DNA from: Hymenolepis diminuta
Lineage: Eukaryota > Platyhelminthes > Cestoda > Cyclophyllidea > Hymenolepididae
NCBI GenBank assembly: GCA_900708905.1
Contig: CAADRB010000004.1
Location: forward strand, 491,883-555,882
Direction: 5' to 3'
Length of the DNA: 64,000 nucleotides
Shown: positions 25,244-40,200 of the stretch, piece after piece
Position numbering within the stretch: position 1 is the stretch's first letter
Layout of the letters: the number at the start of each line of letters is the position of its first letter
Program-made: the position numbers and the translations under genes
The notes under the pieces: model-generated
Seen by the model: the letters and a program-made list of their open reading frames with translations, nothing else
The model's database searches: none
What the model was told of the DNA's origin: nothing

Positions 25244-28200
25244 GGGGTGAGACATAGGGACATAAAGGCGAAAAATGGACTTATTTTCGTAGAAAATGTG
25301 ATTGGAGAAGAATTTCGGGAGACGCATAGGAAATCTTCTTTTAGACTGCATCATGATTGCTTCACTGATCCCCTTGCCGCTTACATATTTTGTGGACATA
25401 AATAATCAGTGTCCCACATATGTGCAAATATTTTCTTTGTCGTGTTCAGTAACTTTTTTTCGCGTAGCTCTTAAGAAAAAAACGCTTACAACTTTTAAAA
25501 ACATTGATGCCATTTTTAGCCGAAATGTCTACTCCAATTAACCATTGTGGTTATATTTTTACTTAACGAATAATTAACTAATGTCTTTATTAATTCACAA
25601 ATTTTTGTCTACAATGAACCTAAAATATATGAAAATGCAATATTTGTAAATATCTTGCACACTGCTAAGAATTATTCCCGATTTACGTACACATTATATT
25701 TCTGTTAATAAAATTTCGAAACATTTATATGTAAGCAAATAACTGGAACTGCGTGGTTAACATTAACGGAAATACAATTCGCCGAATTATTCCGTACAGG
25801 GAAATCCCAAACTCCAACATTAATATTTATCAAAGGAGAAAGCGTCTATTCACAAAGAACAGTAGAAGGCGCTAAAACAAAGTGCAAAAGTAGGGGGAAG
25901 AGAGATAAGCTAAAGAAGTAAGACCCTCGTAGTACCTGTTCGAGTTTTTTTAACTTTCTTTGTTCATTTTGTATTTACCTATGTCATTTCTGTAGCACAC
26001 TGAAATTCTGGTTGACATGATGTCCTAATTTACCTTTTTCGCAAATGTCTTATAATAACCGTCCGCATGACAAGAGTCTCGATCAAGTTACGGATTGTCT
26101 GCGAATTGTTGATGGTTAATTTGGCGAAGTCTTATTATCTTATGCTCACTTTTGTTAATTTCGTGACTAAGAATACAACTTCGTATTCAGGCGTGCGAGG
26201 GACAAATTTGTTCTTATGATTCAACATCCGAATCCCATCTCCTTTCTCGCCAAACATTTATTGTAATTTTCTTAGCTAACTCTTCCAAACAATGAAGAGT
26301 AGTGTTTTATAGAAGTTTTCTGTAGATGTGTACTATCAGTCCTTCTTCTAGGAATATGCTTTTAGACGTATAATATCGGGTATTTTTTACTTAAAATGTA
26401 TTATGAATGCCCAATCAATATGAATAAGGAAAAACTGAAACGTCTGACTTCCTTATTTGATATATAAACACACTCATACATAACTTTGCTACTTCTTCAC
26501 TCTTTTAGCTTCAGCAAAGTTTAACAAAGCAAACAAGAAGAGACTTGTTCGATCACAATTTTTAACTTAAACATTTTTTTCATTTCTTGTATTTAAATTA
26601 GTACTTATACCTTTAAACTACCCATTGGTCTATATATTACCTAGGGTGTTGGTTTCATGTTGAACAGTAAAATGTTCAGAATAATACAAAATTGAATAAA
26701 CTCTTAATTATGATACTATTTAGTCATTTATTACCAGGAATGAATTCAAACTGATAATCGGTTCTTTTTGAAGATTATGAGGTATATTTTCATAAAAAAC
26801 GGACTTCCCGAAGCGCTGATTATCTTAGACACATAATGCTTACCCTCAATAATTTATCTTTTGGTACTCATCACAGTTTCACATAACATTTCATTTTTTC
26901 AAAGAGGTCTATTTACCTGAAATTTTCATATCTTTTTCAAACATTTTCACACGGTGACAGATTGGGAAAATGTCACCAGACGCTTGCCTCCTGATAGATT
27001 GTCTCGAGCGGGACGTACCGACTAGATACAAATAGGACTTAAAATCGGTCTGGAGAATTTGATTTATTAATATGAATGTCGAAAGGACTAAATCATTAGT
27101 TATTCCTTATAGTAGAAAGTTCATTGTTTATAATGACATGCGGAACTGATTGAAAGATTATTTACTAACTGACGACAAAGTTAATTAGGAATGTGTTTAC
27201 TATTATCTTTGCTAAATACTACAAATGTGTATGATTATTAGGAAAATAATCAAATCTTGTCGATTTCTATCGCGATATAGCTAACCTCTATCGAAGCAAA
27301 ATATTAGGGTAATTAAATGTGTTAAGTCATCCGTTCATTACGAAATTCGGAAAGTGTTTCAAGTTTCCAAGTGGTGAAGCATTATTACAGAAGTACATGT
27401 TCAGATGGATGCAAAAAAACTGTAGCGTGAAACCAAGGTCACAGGTTTCCAGCAGTTTGAAAATGAATTTTAAATAAAACCTTATATTACGTGCGTATTT
27501 CTAATTAATCACTCAATCATATTTAATTTAAAATTAAAATATTTAAATTTAAAATAGGAATTTACTTCCTTGTCATCCTGCATATGAACTTGAATGTTCG
27601 GTTGCCTAAAGTTGGTAATCAGTGACTATTCATTCTGCATTCTTCAAATAAATCTCCAAGAAATAGCTCAGTAAATATGCCTACAGCTACCCTAATTTTA
27701 GTGATATATTTATGTTTCTGAACTTAAAAGTGTGCAATTTCACTTTGGTTCATAATGAATTTCCAAAGATTTTTTGGCCTACCTCTACAATCCACATTTG
27801 TATAGACATCTTAATCGATCTTTTTGATCAAATAGATCTAGTAACTCAAATTGGAATTTAATATGTCGAGCAGTTGTATCGCACGTTAATTTAATATACA
27901 AAAGTTCGAAACACTGAGTTTACTCTATTCAATTTACTAGGATATGAAAGCCATGCATCCTTGGGTCCAATTTGCATCCTCGGTACGATCTTGAAGGAAT
28001 TGTTAATATGAAAGTGAAATACAGGTTAGAAAAGCGAATATAGGAGGGTCAAAGATTCAGGATGTAAAAGTTTGTAGAATAAACAAACACGAGTAAAATA
28101 TTCGGCTACCTGGATTATGTATGATAAATATTTTACACAGAGAGCGTGCATGCTTTCACATGCAAGCTTATAAGATATAAATTCCAAACAAAGAGTTTAA

Positions 28201-31157
28201 ATATAGTGTTTACAAATGATTAGAATTCGGAGAGAAAATATACGCTTGTTATTACGAAAATTTTAATAGGAAAATGACGGTTTAATGCGTAATAAAGTTT
28301 GAGTATGACAAATAATTTTAGAATATTGAATAAAATAAACTTTTCATATTTTTGATTAATTGAGAAAGAGAAGACCCGTGGGAAGATATTATTAGCTGAA
28401 GTTGACTTAGTTTTAGGAGAAACAATGTAACAAAGTTGATCTGATCCATTTCCCAATAACTGAACCGTTTCCTCTCGTGAGTGGGGAGAAAATGTTTCAA
28501 AAAGATAAAAAAATAAAATTAAATGAGTAAATTCGTAAAAATAAGAACTTCCGGGAATAAAATATTAAGATATAACTAAAATGTTAAGGTGATTAATATT
28601 CACGGGGAACTTTGTTATATAAATTTGAGTTTACAGCGGTCTTTTCTATTTCTTTTATCTACACTTTTTAGGTCGAAATGTCATTAATTTTGTTTAATAA
28701 GTAAGGGAATCAGAAATAATGACTGACTTTCAAAGCATACATTTGGTAATGCTTTAAATTAATAGGAATTACATTAGTTTATCCAATAGTGAGTTGTTTA
28801 ATAGAGTAAGATTCATTCCATTATTTAGTGAAAATTTGAGAATTTATGGCTCGAAAATCCTTATCGTAAACTTATTTATAAGTCGTTAGCTTAATAATAT
28901 AACTCTTCTAAAAGCATCCCCCTTAATAGAGGAAGTAATAATTTTTTTTATAAATTCTAACTCGATATGATTTTTTAGTACACACGCAATAGGGGCTTTT
29001 AACACCGCTTGAGCTAATTGTCACATCGAGTCATATTAATAAGATCAGAGACTGTCAGCATGATGCTCGTATTCGATGACCAATAGATGATATTGTAACG
29101 CATAAACTGGGTCAAACTTGTTAACTTTCTATTTTGCACCTTTTCACAATTCCGCTTTCATTCCCTCTTTCACTCCTTCCACTGCAGTCGACCAACACAC
29201 AAATGGTCTATCTCCGCTTTCCATCCGGTTTTGGAAAAATGCTGTTTTATCTCGTTAGCTCATAAGATAATTAGGTTGTAAATGGGATGGTTGAATCAGA
29301 TTACAAAATTAGCTTTACTTAGCGCTACTTTAGATCCATAATTCATAAAGAATGAACCGAAAGAAATGCTAGTGAACCCAGATGTAGTGTAAATAGTATT
29401 CACTCAAAAAATTCAATATCGTTCTAAGAAAATAAACCATAGCCAACTACAATTTTGCAATGAAATTTCAAATTATTTGTGGAAAACCTTCGCCAACGAA
29501 GGTATAAGGTACATATAATTCTTTTAAATCCATCACAAAACAGAATATAAATCTACCAGCGCTAAAATTATCTGGATTTTAGCAGGGCTAGAATATTTGC
29601 ATAAAAAATACAAACATTCAAGAATAAGATAACGTTGAGAAAAAGAGCGCCAACGCTCTTTAAATGGCTTGTAAACAAAAAAGAGAGAGTGAATTTGGAA
29701 AAAATCCGTAGTTTTCATTTATATAATGCATGTATCTACTAGTAAATAACAGATAAAGCACGATTTCATGTTATGAACCATGGGATAACTTACTGTTTTG
29801 TGTCATTATGGCTTGGGGATACCTAAAATTGTATCTAAGAATGATCGGTGGTTATATTTGATATTTGGGACTGATTAGGTACCTACTTTAGCCAGTAATG
29901 CAGTAGTGAAGAAACTTCATTACCAAATAGAAGTATAAAAGAACTGAATCGATGTGTCTAGTGCATGAGAAATGTAATCTGTTCATACACAAAATCCTCT
30001 CATTTTTTATCCATTGAAGGTTGCATAAAAGATGCTTTTATGCTTATATCGAGTCATTTTCAAATCGTTTGTAAAAAGAGACTTTACAGTACCAAATGCT
30101 AGATAAAATTGGCTTTTACTCTTTATTGTGATTATTAACGTATAGTTAACAACTGATTCGTCTACAGAATCGTCTTTTACCTCTCGTTACGAGCAAAGAA
30201 TTTTTTATTCGAAAAGAGGAGAAATAAGCAGTATCTATCAAGCAAAGATGGGACTTAGGGATCTAATGCTTATAGTTAGAGACTTCAGCAAAGACAGCAC
30301 TCCTTTCAATTACTTTGATTTTCACTACAAAACATTATGAAAAGAAGTGTATCGAGCATGACTTACTTAGTGAACCAGAAACCTCGAGAAAGGACGTGGA
30401 GGATAGTCTCTAAAACTAAAGGTCCTACACGAACAAGAAAGAATTTTCATAATCTCAATTAAGAATAAACAGCTTAGGTCAGAGAGCCAATTATCAACCA
30501 CTAGCCTTTCAGAATGATTAAGATCAAGCAGCTCAATTACTCGGAGAATGGTGCAAATGAAATCGAGTCATAAAAATGTGATTTTAAAGAATATTCGACT
30601 ACTGATATTCAAATGGTTGTTAATAATAAACCACTATATCAAACAAACATTTTATTCCATTTATTAAATTCTAATAAATTAACGCATATCTCCAAAGTTA
30701 ATAGTGACTTTAACTTTTAGTAGAAAATGGAGAGACTTTATAACCTTCTCTTTTTTGATTAGCATAGCCGTCTGTTTTAAATATTTAAAACGATGTAACA
30801 ATTTCAGTTAATTGTTTCATTATCAAAATACGATGAAATTCCTCTTCAAAAGTTTAAATATTGAATGGTAGGACTTTAACAGACACTTGCTTTGAATATT
30901 GTGCTGAATTATTTTTAAGATCACCGAAGGTTATTTTTAAAGCCTTTGTTTGATATAATTGAAAAAATAGAAGATATTATCCAGTAAAAAATTAGAATAC
31001 TTCTACCATTTTTAGACAATGTCCTAGAATTTCACTTCAGAATATGAAAAGACTTTGACTCGTAGAAATTTGTGTATAGTAGGAAACAAACGAAAGTGCT
31101 TAACAATAAAGTATACAGTAAAAACATGATAAATACTTTGGAATGTAAAGTTATTGG
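25244..31157. other. AT-rich stretch downstream of the rotatin-like gene
   Basis: No gene is supported. Frames such as plus 25,302-25,541, minus 28,220-28,500 and minus 29,533-29,718 have AT-driven composition and no splice partners. A self-complementary A/T block lies near 27,528-27,556. The right-hand part is downstream of the stop codon of the minus-strand gene and should include its 3' untranslated region. Confidence 0.5.
30651..30665 (-). promoter_or_regulatory. Candidate polyadenylation signals of the rotatin-like gene
   Basis: Two AATAAA hexamers on the minus strand (30,651-30,656 and 30,660-30,665) lie about 500 bases past the stop codon at 31,158. This spacing is plausible for a 3' untranslated region. 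In DNA this AT-rich, AATAAA is common by chance, so this is weak support. Confidence 0.25.
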
Positions 31158-31295
31158 TTATTGAGCCAGTGCAGTAATCAAAAGTTCTACAGAAGGGAGA
31201 AGACTGCGAACACGACCATCGCCGTTGGTTTGACAGAAAGTCTTCAAGTTATTCAATTGTTGTAAAAAACCTTCTCCTTTAAGGAATGCTCGAAC
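31158..31295 (-). CDS. RTTN: Rotatin-like exon G (last coding exon, stop codon)
   Basis: 138 bases encoding 45 residues and TAA (31,158-31,160). The acceptor is TTGTTTCAG. The peptide starts VRAFLKGEGFLQQLNNLKTF, has a Gly-Asp-Gly-Arg turn, and ends LLPSVELLITALAQ. It is open from start to stop in this frame only, has phase 0 as required by exon F, and ends in a leucine-rich helix as the family does. Confidence 0.8.
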   Translation of the reverse strand, partial: VRAFLKGEGFLQQLNNLKTFCQTNGDGRVRSLLPSVELLITALAQ

Positions 31296-34200
31296 CTGAA
31301 ACAAGAAAAAAAATTAGTCAGCGTCATCAAGGATGCAGAATTATGAAACCTTGCAGAAATATCGGTAATCACTACTTGTTAGAACAAATCAGTACTTATG
31401 GTGTGCAGACACCTGAATTTTGGACAGTAAACTCTTGGCCTCCTCACAGTTGAAAATTCCGCGATATAATACCACAATCCAATAAAGACGTGCTCTCTCT
31501 GGGATATTTTGAACGTACTTTCCCTCATTTCTACTGGTAATAAACATTAATTTTTTTATCTAAGTGATGAAAGCCAAAAAATAACTCTTACGACAGTTGG
31601 TTTAAGCCAAAAAGCCGCCCAAATATCACGATGAGGGAGGTATACTAGATGTCTTTTATTAAGTTTATTCTCTTAAAATATTGGTAAAAAAAACATAAAT
31701 AAATTAGCAATGACAGCGACGATCATCGCATAAACAACGTCAGAAAGTTGGTAAATAAACTTCAACTCCCCTTTTCGTTCTTTCATTCTGCTCCAAGCGT
31801 GAGTTTCTAAAACTATTTGAAATTTTTTTTTGAAAAAACAACTTTAAGCTTGAATTGATGTTGTTATCCAGGAAACCAAAAATATGCTTTCGTGTTTCTT
31901 AAAAGTGCGATGTGCCGATCTTATAGACTCTATGGGATTGACGAGAGGAGAAATAACATCCTGAAGCCTCTGAAACTTACCCATCTACTGGTTAGCATAA
32001 AACAGCATTTTCGATCACTTCTATCAGTTGATGCACAGAGATGTATTTCAAACGCGTTTTAATTAAGAATTAAACAATTTTGGATAGATGATCAAAGGAA
32101 AGAAAGGAAATGTTTTCCGGAACATTATGGTTAGTTAGCTCCATTGAAATCGTTTATCAGACCATCATTTCCAGACCCAGAGTTCTCAATTTTTAGCATT
32201 TACGGTGACACAGTCCAATAACGAACTGCCACCACACGAAAAATTCAGATTCAATCATAACAAATAAAACGGACAGGAGATGAAAATTTCCCTAATCTTA
32301 TGGTGGGACAATCATAACTTAGCATTTCCTTAATTTAGAAGGAGATTTCATCCCTTTTCTTCGCCTACTGCATGTGTCCACATTACTTAGACCGCAGATG
32401 ATAAAACATTATTCTTAATCAAGTGCAAAATTGTTTTTCTGCCTTCCCTGCTATCCTCCACTTTCCATTCTCCACTTAATCATCCCTCCAACAATTGGTT
32501 CTTATTAATTAACTCTACCACTACTGTTAGAGTGCTGAGTTATTTCTTCTTGTATTAGATAAAACAAGAAAATGACCATGACTGATATGCTTGCTTTTGT
32601 AATGGCATAAAAGAACAGAAATAACATCTTTGGTAAATTACCTTCTACTATTATTAACAAATACTAGACGCTGGTAAACTTTGTTAGCCTAATGGGACCT
32701 TGACTTAGAAAGGAGGAATCAGCAAAGCATCCACTCTCCTCATTTTTTATCAACAAAGATAATATCGAGGGCTAACGGGGTTGAGTCCTTCCAATGTTGT
32801 GGTGACTATTGCTATTACATGCTAACTAAGTAGACAAACGATTTTCAAATTCAAATTTCCACTTTGACTACTTGAACAAACTAAGCATGGCAAAAAATTG
32901 CCATGAAACAGACTGGCTTCCAGAATGATTGATGTACTTTTTGCGTTTGAATATTATGAACTTTTGGCATGCCAAAAATACGTTAATTTTATTGACATGA
33001 CGCTGAAGCTGCAACAGTTGCTTAAGTCAGAGGAAGATTGCATAAGTGGCAAACAGAGCAATGAGAGGGAAATTCGCGATATTATGGTGAGCAATTCAAA
33101 CCTTTGTGCAGTTGTAGGCAGCGTTGCTGAGGGCCGTTATGGTCTGCTGTAGAATTTCGGGAGGATTTTTTGAAGGCTCTAGAGTATCAGCCAATAATTC
33201 AGGGATTCCATAACCTGAAAATAAAAATAATCGAACAATACATAACGATATAAAAGAGGACTGGTAACAATAATATTTGTATTTTATTTGCTAACTACAT
33301 TCTCCTTTCTCGGTACAAAAAGGAGTCAAATGAAGAATATTCTGAAGCTTTATGGCTTAATCCGGCTTGAACCCGTACTCCCCAATGGAGTAACGTGGAC
33401 CAATATGTCCCTTGAACGAAAATGTTTTATTACTTGCTACCGGTTACTATTTATAACTCTCAAATTGTTCACCGTTAACCTCTACCTTAATTGGAATCAA
33501 CTTGTTTACTAGAAGGTTAATAATCCATTTGGGTACTTAGAAATCATGAACTGATCCAAATGGTTTAGAAACCTTTGGATTTTATCAAAATATTTCCGCT
33601 TTCTTATGATCTGCTTCCTTTTGATACGATTAGAATTGCTAGGATACAGTTGAATGATAACCACACGTGATGAACATCTAATTTTCCACATAAGTGTATT
33701 CCTAATCCTCTAGAGCCCGAGTGTCAACTACACCAAACTTGGATAAGAAAAAGGTTTTCTAGGGCCACTCCGATGAGAAAATCGCATTCTACCACTCTTC
33801 TTTTTGCATAAAATTAACCTTTACGGTCACTGGGGGTGTGCGCCGATAAGCATTGATCTCGTGACCTTGGATTTCTCGAATTTGAACGCCAACCACTACG
33901 TCAATGCTTTAAATTACTAAAATTCTTCGCATTTTCGATGAGAGATTTCACAAAGCCTTGAAGTGAAACTTGATGGATAAACCGTTGGTGTAACGCATTG
34001 CTTGATTATAAGATGGCAAAATTCATCGCTGCTAGACCATCCTTAAAATGTAGAAGGATTTAATAATGATAAAGAACAATCTTTCTAAAAACGGGAAATC
34101 CAAGATACATTCTTTAAAGCCACTAAATCTTAACCATTACTCTGAGACACAAGATAAAATCAAAGATTAATACAGTTGATGCCGGTTAAATCCCTTCAAT

Positions 34201-37200
34201 CTATTATAAATGAATTTGTTAAAATCAAACACGGTGTTTAAAAAAAGAAGTTGGCCACATCACCAAAACTGTCATGAGTAGTACTGAAATTCGCGTATGG
34301 CGGTATGTTTGTAGGTGTACGACAGAGTTGGTTACTATTTTTTTGAAGCAACCAACTACACTAGTGTACGTATTTTTTATTAATCGCATTTTGGCATTTT
34401 AAAAGCTTAAAATCAAGACAGAAAGAGATTTTACGGTAAAATAACTGAAGATTAAAAAACCGATTTAAATTTCCCTTTGAAGTGGTTGTGAAGGTAAAAG
34501 AGTTGTGAGAAAGTTTGTTAAGTTAGTGAAAGAATTAAAACTAGCAATTAGTTATTTTCAAGATGTAATTAATTCGTCATTGAACATAATTAAAAGCTCC
34601 AATGGTTGATCCGGAGAATGAACATGATTTGTTGGAAGACTCCAGAAGAAATTTTCTGAATCGAATGTATCTGAGGTATATTTTAAACGGAAGCGATTGC
34701 GATAAACGAGCAACTCCTACGTAATCTGAAATCGAAACGCTGTATCCAGTTTTCAGATACCAAAAAAAACCAACATGAATGCACACAGAATAATAAATTA
34801 AATGGAATATACACTTGATTTTTTCAATATTATTCAAAACCACTGCAAATATAATAAGCAAAAACGAGGTTGATTGTTGGTGAATTCTCATTGAGAAATT
34901 TCGCTTACTTCAAAAAGAGGACTATCGCTCAATTCCAAATAGTCTTTTATTAGAAGTTGAGGATTTCGTATGCATTTTCATCAATTGCCTTTGAATAAGG
35001 CTAAGTCAATAGTTCATTTCAAATGAAAAGAACGTCATTTTCTATTTTCTGTATTTAAATTTAAATTTCAAACATTGAAAAGAATAGAATTATATGACCC
35101 ATGCTTTTTCCCTTAGTTATAAAAAACGGGGAGGAGAGAAAATATTGTTATTCACTATTGTCTAAAAATAGACAAGTGAATAAGAATTTTTGAATTTGAA
35201 TAACTCGTGGGAAATTTCCGGAAGCCAGGTTGAATTTTCATTTGTCTAAAACCCATTTGCCATATGTTATAGGTTATAAAATAACCAGGACACAGTACTA
35301 TTTCTTGCTTTCGTTCTCTGAGAAGGACAACACAACGCGTTACATTGAACAAATGTTTGATTCTTCAGGGGCAAAATTCAAGAATTTCGCGAAAGTCAAC
35401 CTTAAAAATCATATATTATTCGAGTAACTCAAGAATGAATTAAACGAAAGTGGGGTAACACAGATACTACATCGATTCATTTTTGTAATTGAAAGCAGTA
35501 ATGTAAAATAGATGAATATCTAAACACATATTGATTTCTCCCTATCAATACAGCTGTCAACATCAACAATCACATTCAATCGATTTTTTTGACTTAGTCA
35601 AAAAATATCTGAAATACATGCAGTAATAATCATACATTTCTTGCTTAGTCAATAAGTTAATACACTACTTTGTTTACTCAATTCCGTGGAGTTCGATATA
35701 CGATCACTTGATATTTTCTCATACATCTGTAGTGCATAGTGATATCCTCTAATCACTATAAAAAAGCACCAGATACTTCATTTACGGAAAAAGTTAAAAA
35801 TAAAATTCGGACATTAGAAGATAAGCACTGCTTTGTGAACCGGTGAATGTAACGGCTTTGAATTCGAAAACCGTCAAGGTATGGAGATATTAAAGCTTTC
35901 CAGTAACAATTAACATTAACGAACAAAAGAGGAGTTAAATTACCAGTATTCAGCCAGAGGTACGGTGTTAAAATATCTCAATCAAGACTATAGCAGAGAG
36001 TATAACATGTTTCACATTAAAATTGATACATAATTGCAATAATTCAACTCTTGTTTGAAATGCATTATCGTATTTAATTGTTAAAAAGACTAACACTGCG
36101 CTTCCTGTAGGATAGTCATTAATTATAAATTCCAATTTACAATTTCAATGTTTTTTTAAAATTTTTTGAGGAGTTTGACAGTAGAAAAAAGAATGCTAGG
36201 GAAGAGACATAGTTGCCTCCCAAATTTCAAACTTCTAATCTCTCTCCCCCAGTTCAAAATTAGTCAGCCCATCAAAATTGACAACGAATATTTTGTGAAA
36301 CCTTTAGCACGAATATAATGTACCGACTAAGCAATACTGCATTCGATCCAATATCATCCGCCCAGTAAATATGCCCCCTTTTAATTCAAGAAATACTGGA
36401 AAATGATTCAGCTTTAAGAAATTTGCATCCATATGTGACTGAACTGAAAATTTACCTATCTTTGAACGCTGGTGGCTGATTTTGTTCCTGACATACTAAG
36501 GAAACGGCCATAAAATCGACTTCTGAAGGTGTATTCTATTAATCTCTGTTAATATTTAAAATATCTCAATTGGTCTCGTCTACCTGCTATGGTTATAAGA
36601 GGATGAAGGTGATTCAAAGTGGCATGACCAACCATTCAAATGAACCAATAGTCAGCAAGCTCTGAATATAGGTGACGTGAACCAACCCAAAACTCAGTTA
36701 TGAAAATTGAACTTTGTAACATTTGGACATCTCAAAGTGAATTGCAGTCCTTGGGAGAACGTGGGTAATTCAATATTCTCAGAATAAAAAAATCAAGACC
36801 CTTGATTCCCTGACTTCGTCATTACTGCCTGTTATTGGTCCCCTTTTCCGCTTTATACCTTATTAGACGTTTTGACTGTTTCACTTAAATATATACATTT
36901 TTTGTGATTAAAATGTGTAAAAGTTTTTTTGTCATTCCATTGTCAATAATAACATCGTAAAATAGTAAAATTTTTTTACTGTTAATTAATTGAGTGATAT
37001 ATAACGAAATTTATATTCTGTAATAATATGACGATCGGAAAGTATCGTTCTCTTCATATTACATTAATTATTTCATTTACGCATTCAAAGAAATACCAAG
37101 ATTTTATGCTATTTCTATATTGGAGAATTTTGAAATAACTATATCAAGTGCAAAGATAGTGAGAATCATCAAGGAAATGTAAACATCATAAGAAAATCCT

Positions 37201-40200
37201 TAGGGAATGATCAATGTTCCAATCTAACCCAGGAACAAGAAGTTAAAGTAACAACCTTACTTATGAAGAAAGTTAAAAAATTAGAAGGTTTGAAACTGAA
37301 GTTCATTATTCAATAGAAAGAAAGACAAATTTAGAAAGGTGGCTGAAAGATTCAGAATAAGCAGCGATGGAAAGACCATCCTTAGCTTTTCTTATTTTCG
37401 AGATTGCACAATGGAGTTTCCGGTAAAGAAAAGCATCCACTGCTACTTCTTCTTCAAAAATAACAATGACATGCGTGCACTCTATTTTTATGCCGAATAT
37501 TTCTTGCTTCTTTCTACAAGACTAGGATGCCTATCACATAAACGCAGGCTGAAATGAAGATAAAAAGGGGAGACGTGCAAAATATATATATGTATATATA
37601 CATATGCGATTATACAAAAGTTAGCTTAGATTAGAGAAAATACCATGCAACTATTTGTTTTATAAACATTTTTTAGTAAATTTGACCACTCAATTCGCTG
37701 ATGCATCCCAATCAGATTTGAAATAGTGGTATTCGTACGAGATTTTTATATAAATGACTGAAAGGCCAATCCTGAAAGTTCTTTAATTCAATTTTAACAA
37801 ACACGTGTTTTAAAGCAGGAGCAAAATGTTTGCAGACAGAAACATAATATCTAAAATATAAAATTAATAGCTAATCAGCTTACTATACCTCACCATATCA
37901 ACTTATCAGACAGTAATAGACTATAAACCTTCCCTATTCACATTTTAAGCGGATGTGAAGAAAATGATTAACAATTAATTAATTCTTCTAGGGAGTTTTG
38001 TGGCATTTCGTTTTGAATAACCATAGAAAATAACCCAATCCTAGTGAGGCAGTAACAATAACACGATAAAATCATATTGATAGCGTTATATGGACAAATG
38101 CCAATCAGGAACCAAGATGCAATCTCTAGAATCTAAGAAAATGTCAATACAATTTTTGTAATAGCAAATTAATTATTCTTCTTGTAACCATGCTGAGAAG
38201 CAAAGTAACCTCATACATTAATATTTAAAGGAGGAACTCCAGAACAAAATAAAGTAATAATACGTACAATTTACACCAATTATCAACCCATTATTTTAAA
38301 AGGAGCATTAGCATAATCTTATCCAAGCCCATTTAGTAGAGGGCCTTTTTTCAAATTCTTCATTTGAAGGGGGATAGCATCATGAAGCCTCTCTAATGAT
38401 GAATTCGTATCCCATCATACTCTTTATTAAGAAGAATTAACTATTTTGCTCAGTAGTGTGCACCAATTGGCGCCGAACCCGTGATCTCTGACGAGCAGGC
38501 TAACCGTTGGACCGCGGAAAGACTTAAATATTCAATAATTTTATTAATATTGAAAAAGTATTTGCCATTGGAAAATTTTATTCAAAATACCTTAGTCCAA
38601 ATATCCTTTTCTAGTTTACATTCTTACAGCTAGTGAATATTGGTGTCACACATCGGGGCCAACAAAAAGAGCTTCCTTATAGTCAATTTCAAAATATTTA
38701 CGTATGCATAAGTATACTACCCATAATAGACCATATGGCACAATGATAAGTAGAATAGACTCTGAATCTTTTATACCTTCCTCACCAATCTTTGGGAAGT
38801 GATTGAGAAAGTCGAGCAATATCAAAGTATTAAACATTCCTGTCATTTTAAGTTTGTGACTGTGAAAAATGCTAAACATCCCTCCAAGAGAACACTTCAA
38901 GTGATTCATGCATCTGCATCAGTTTGGCAAGCAGTTTAAGGCTGGAGGTAAATTCGCACATAGTAAATGATGCATTGTGAAGGCTAAAATGGAGAAGAAA
39001 AGTTGAGTAAAAAAGTGTCTTTCCGCCTCCTGGAGGATTTGAATGGAGAACGATGTCTAGGATAATCTGACCTCCCGTTGTAGTGACTAATATAACCGCC
39101 GACGTGAATGTTTTAAACCCACAAAGAGAATAAGAGAAGAAGGATTTGACTAAGAGAGATAAATGAGATTTTACTCTCTTTCTCTTCCCCTTGGGTTTGA
39201 AAGTCATTAGAAAGAATCTTGGCGGTAAAATGAACGGTAAAAACCATTCAATACAAAGATGAATCAGTGCCTGTAATGACTTAATTAACCATTTAGATAA
39301 AATATACGAATAAAGTAAAATAATTAAGAAGAATTGTAATTTCAGTCTTAATCGAATCAAAAAGAGGTGAGTTGTATTTTTATCTGAAAAACCTACATTT
39401 AGCCATTGCTAATATTGCACATAATATGTGGTTATTGCTTCGACTATGCGGATGTCAGAGCTCGATCGGTACACTTCGGGTTTTATCAAATGACACCATT
39501 CAGCAAATATCAATCGACTGGAACGACCACAACAATAACTGAAGCTATTCTTTAAATAAAATTAAACTACCTACATACTTGTCATCTCCTAAAAATAATA
39601 AAAACAGTACATTTTGGTCGGACTGGAAATATTTCAAGTATATATTAACTCCAAAATCTATTTCAATTTACCTTGAAAAAGGCGATAGAATGCTCATAGA
39701 GACTATATGTAACACGTTAAAACTTTTGGTGTTAAATCTCTTTTCTGGATGAGAATGATAGAATTTGCTTTCTAACAGCCAAACCAATGACGATAGGTTA
39801 ATTGATTTCAAATCAAATTTTGACAAACGAAAACGGCATAACTGAATAGCAATTCTCGGATGTTTGTGTATTAAAAAACATGACAAGCCATCGGCACACT
39901 TTGAAATTTGGAAACTGATTCTTTAAAGATGGTGAGAAATCATTGATAAAGTAAATATAGAGACTGAAGCAAAGATTGCCGGGAAGCATTATGAAGAACT
40001 CAATTTCTATAATGAAGTCTTAAGTGGTTTAGGAAGCTAAAAATGCAAATTTCTGTAAACATTGAATTTTTCAGAAAACTTATGAAATGTCCATTAACTT
40101 CCTTCGCATAACATCATATGCATAATATCGACCAATCTCGATTGAGTTTAAGTCTACGTAAAGTTGATACAAATGTTGCATACTGTAGGGAATAAAGGGG

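Noticed and set aside
32925..33152. 75-codon plus-strand frame
   Set aside because: It overlaps rotatin-like exon F in antisense, and the rest lies in intron F-G with no splice support.
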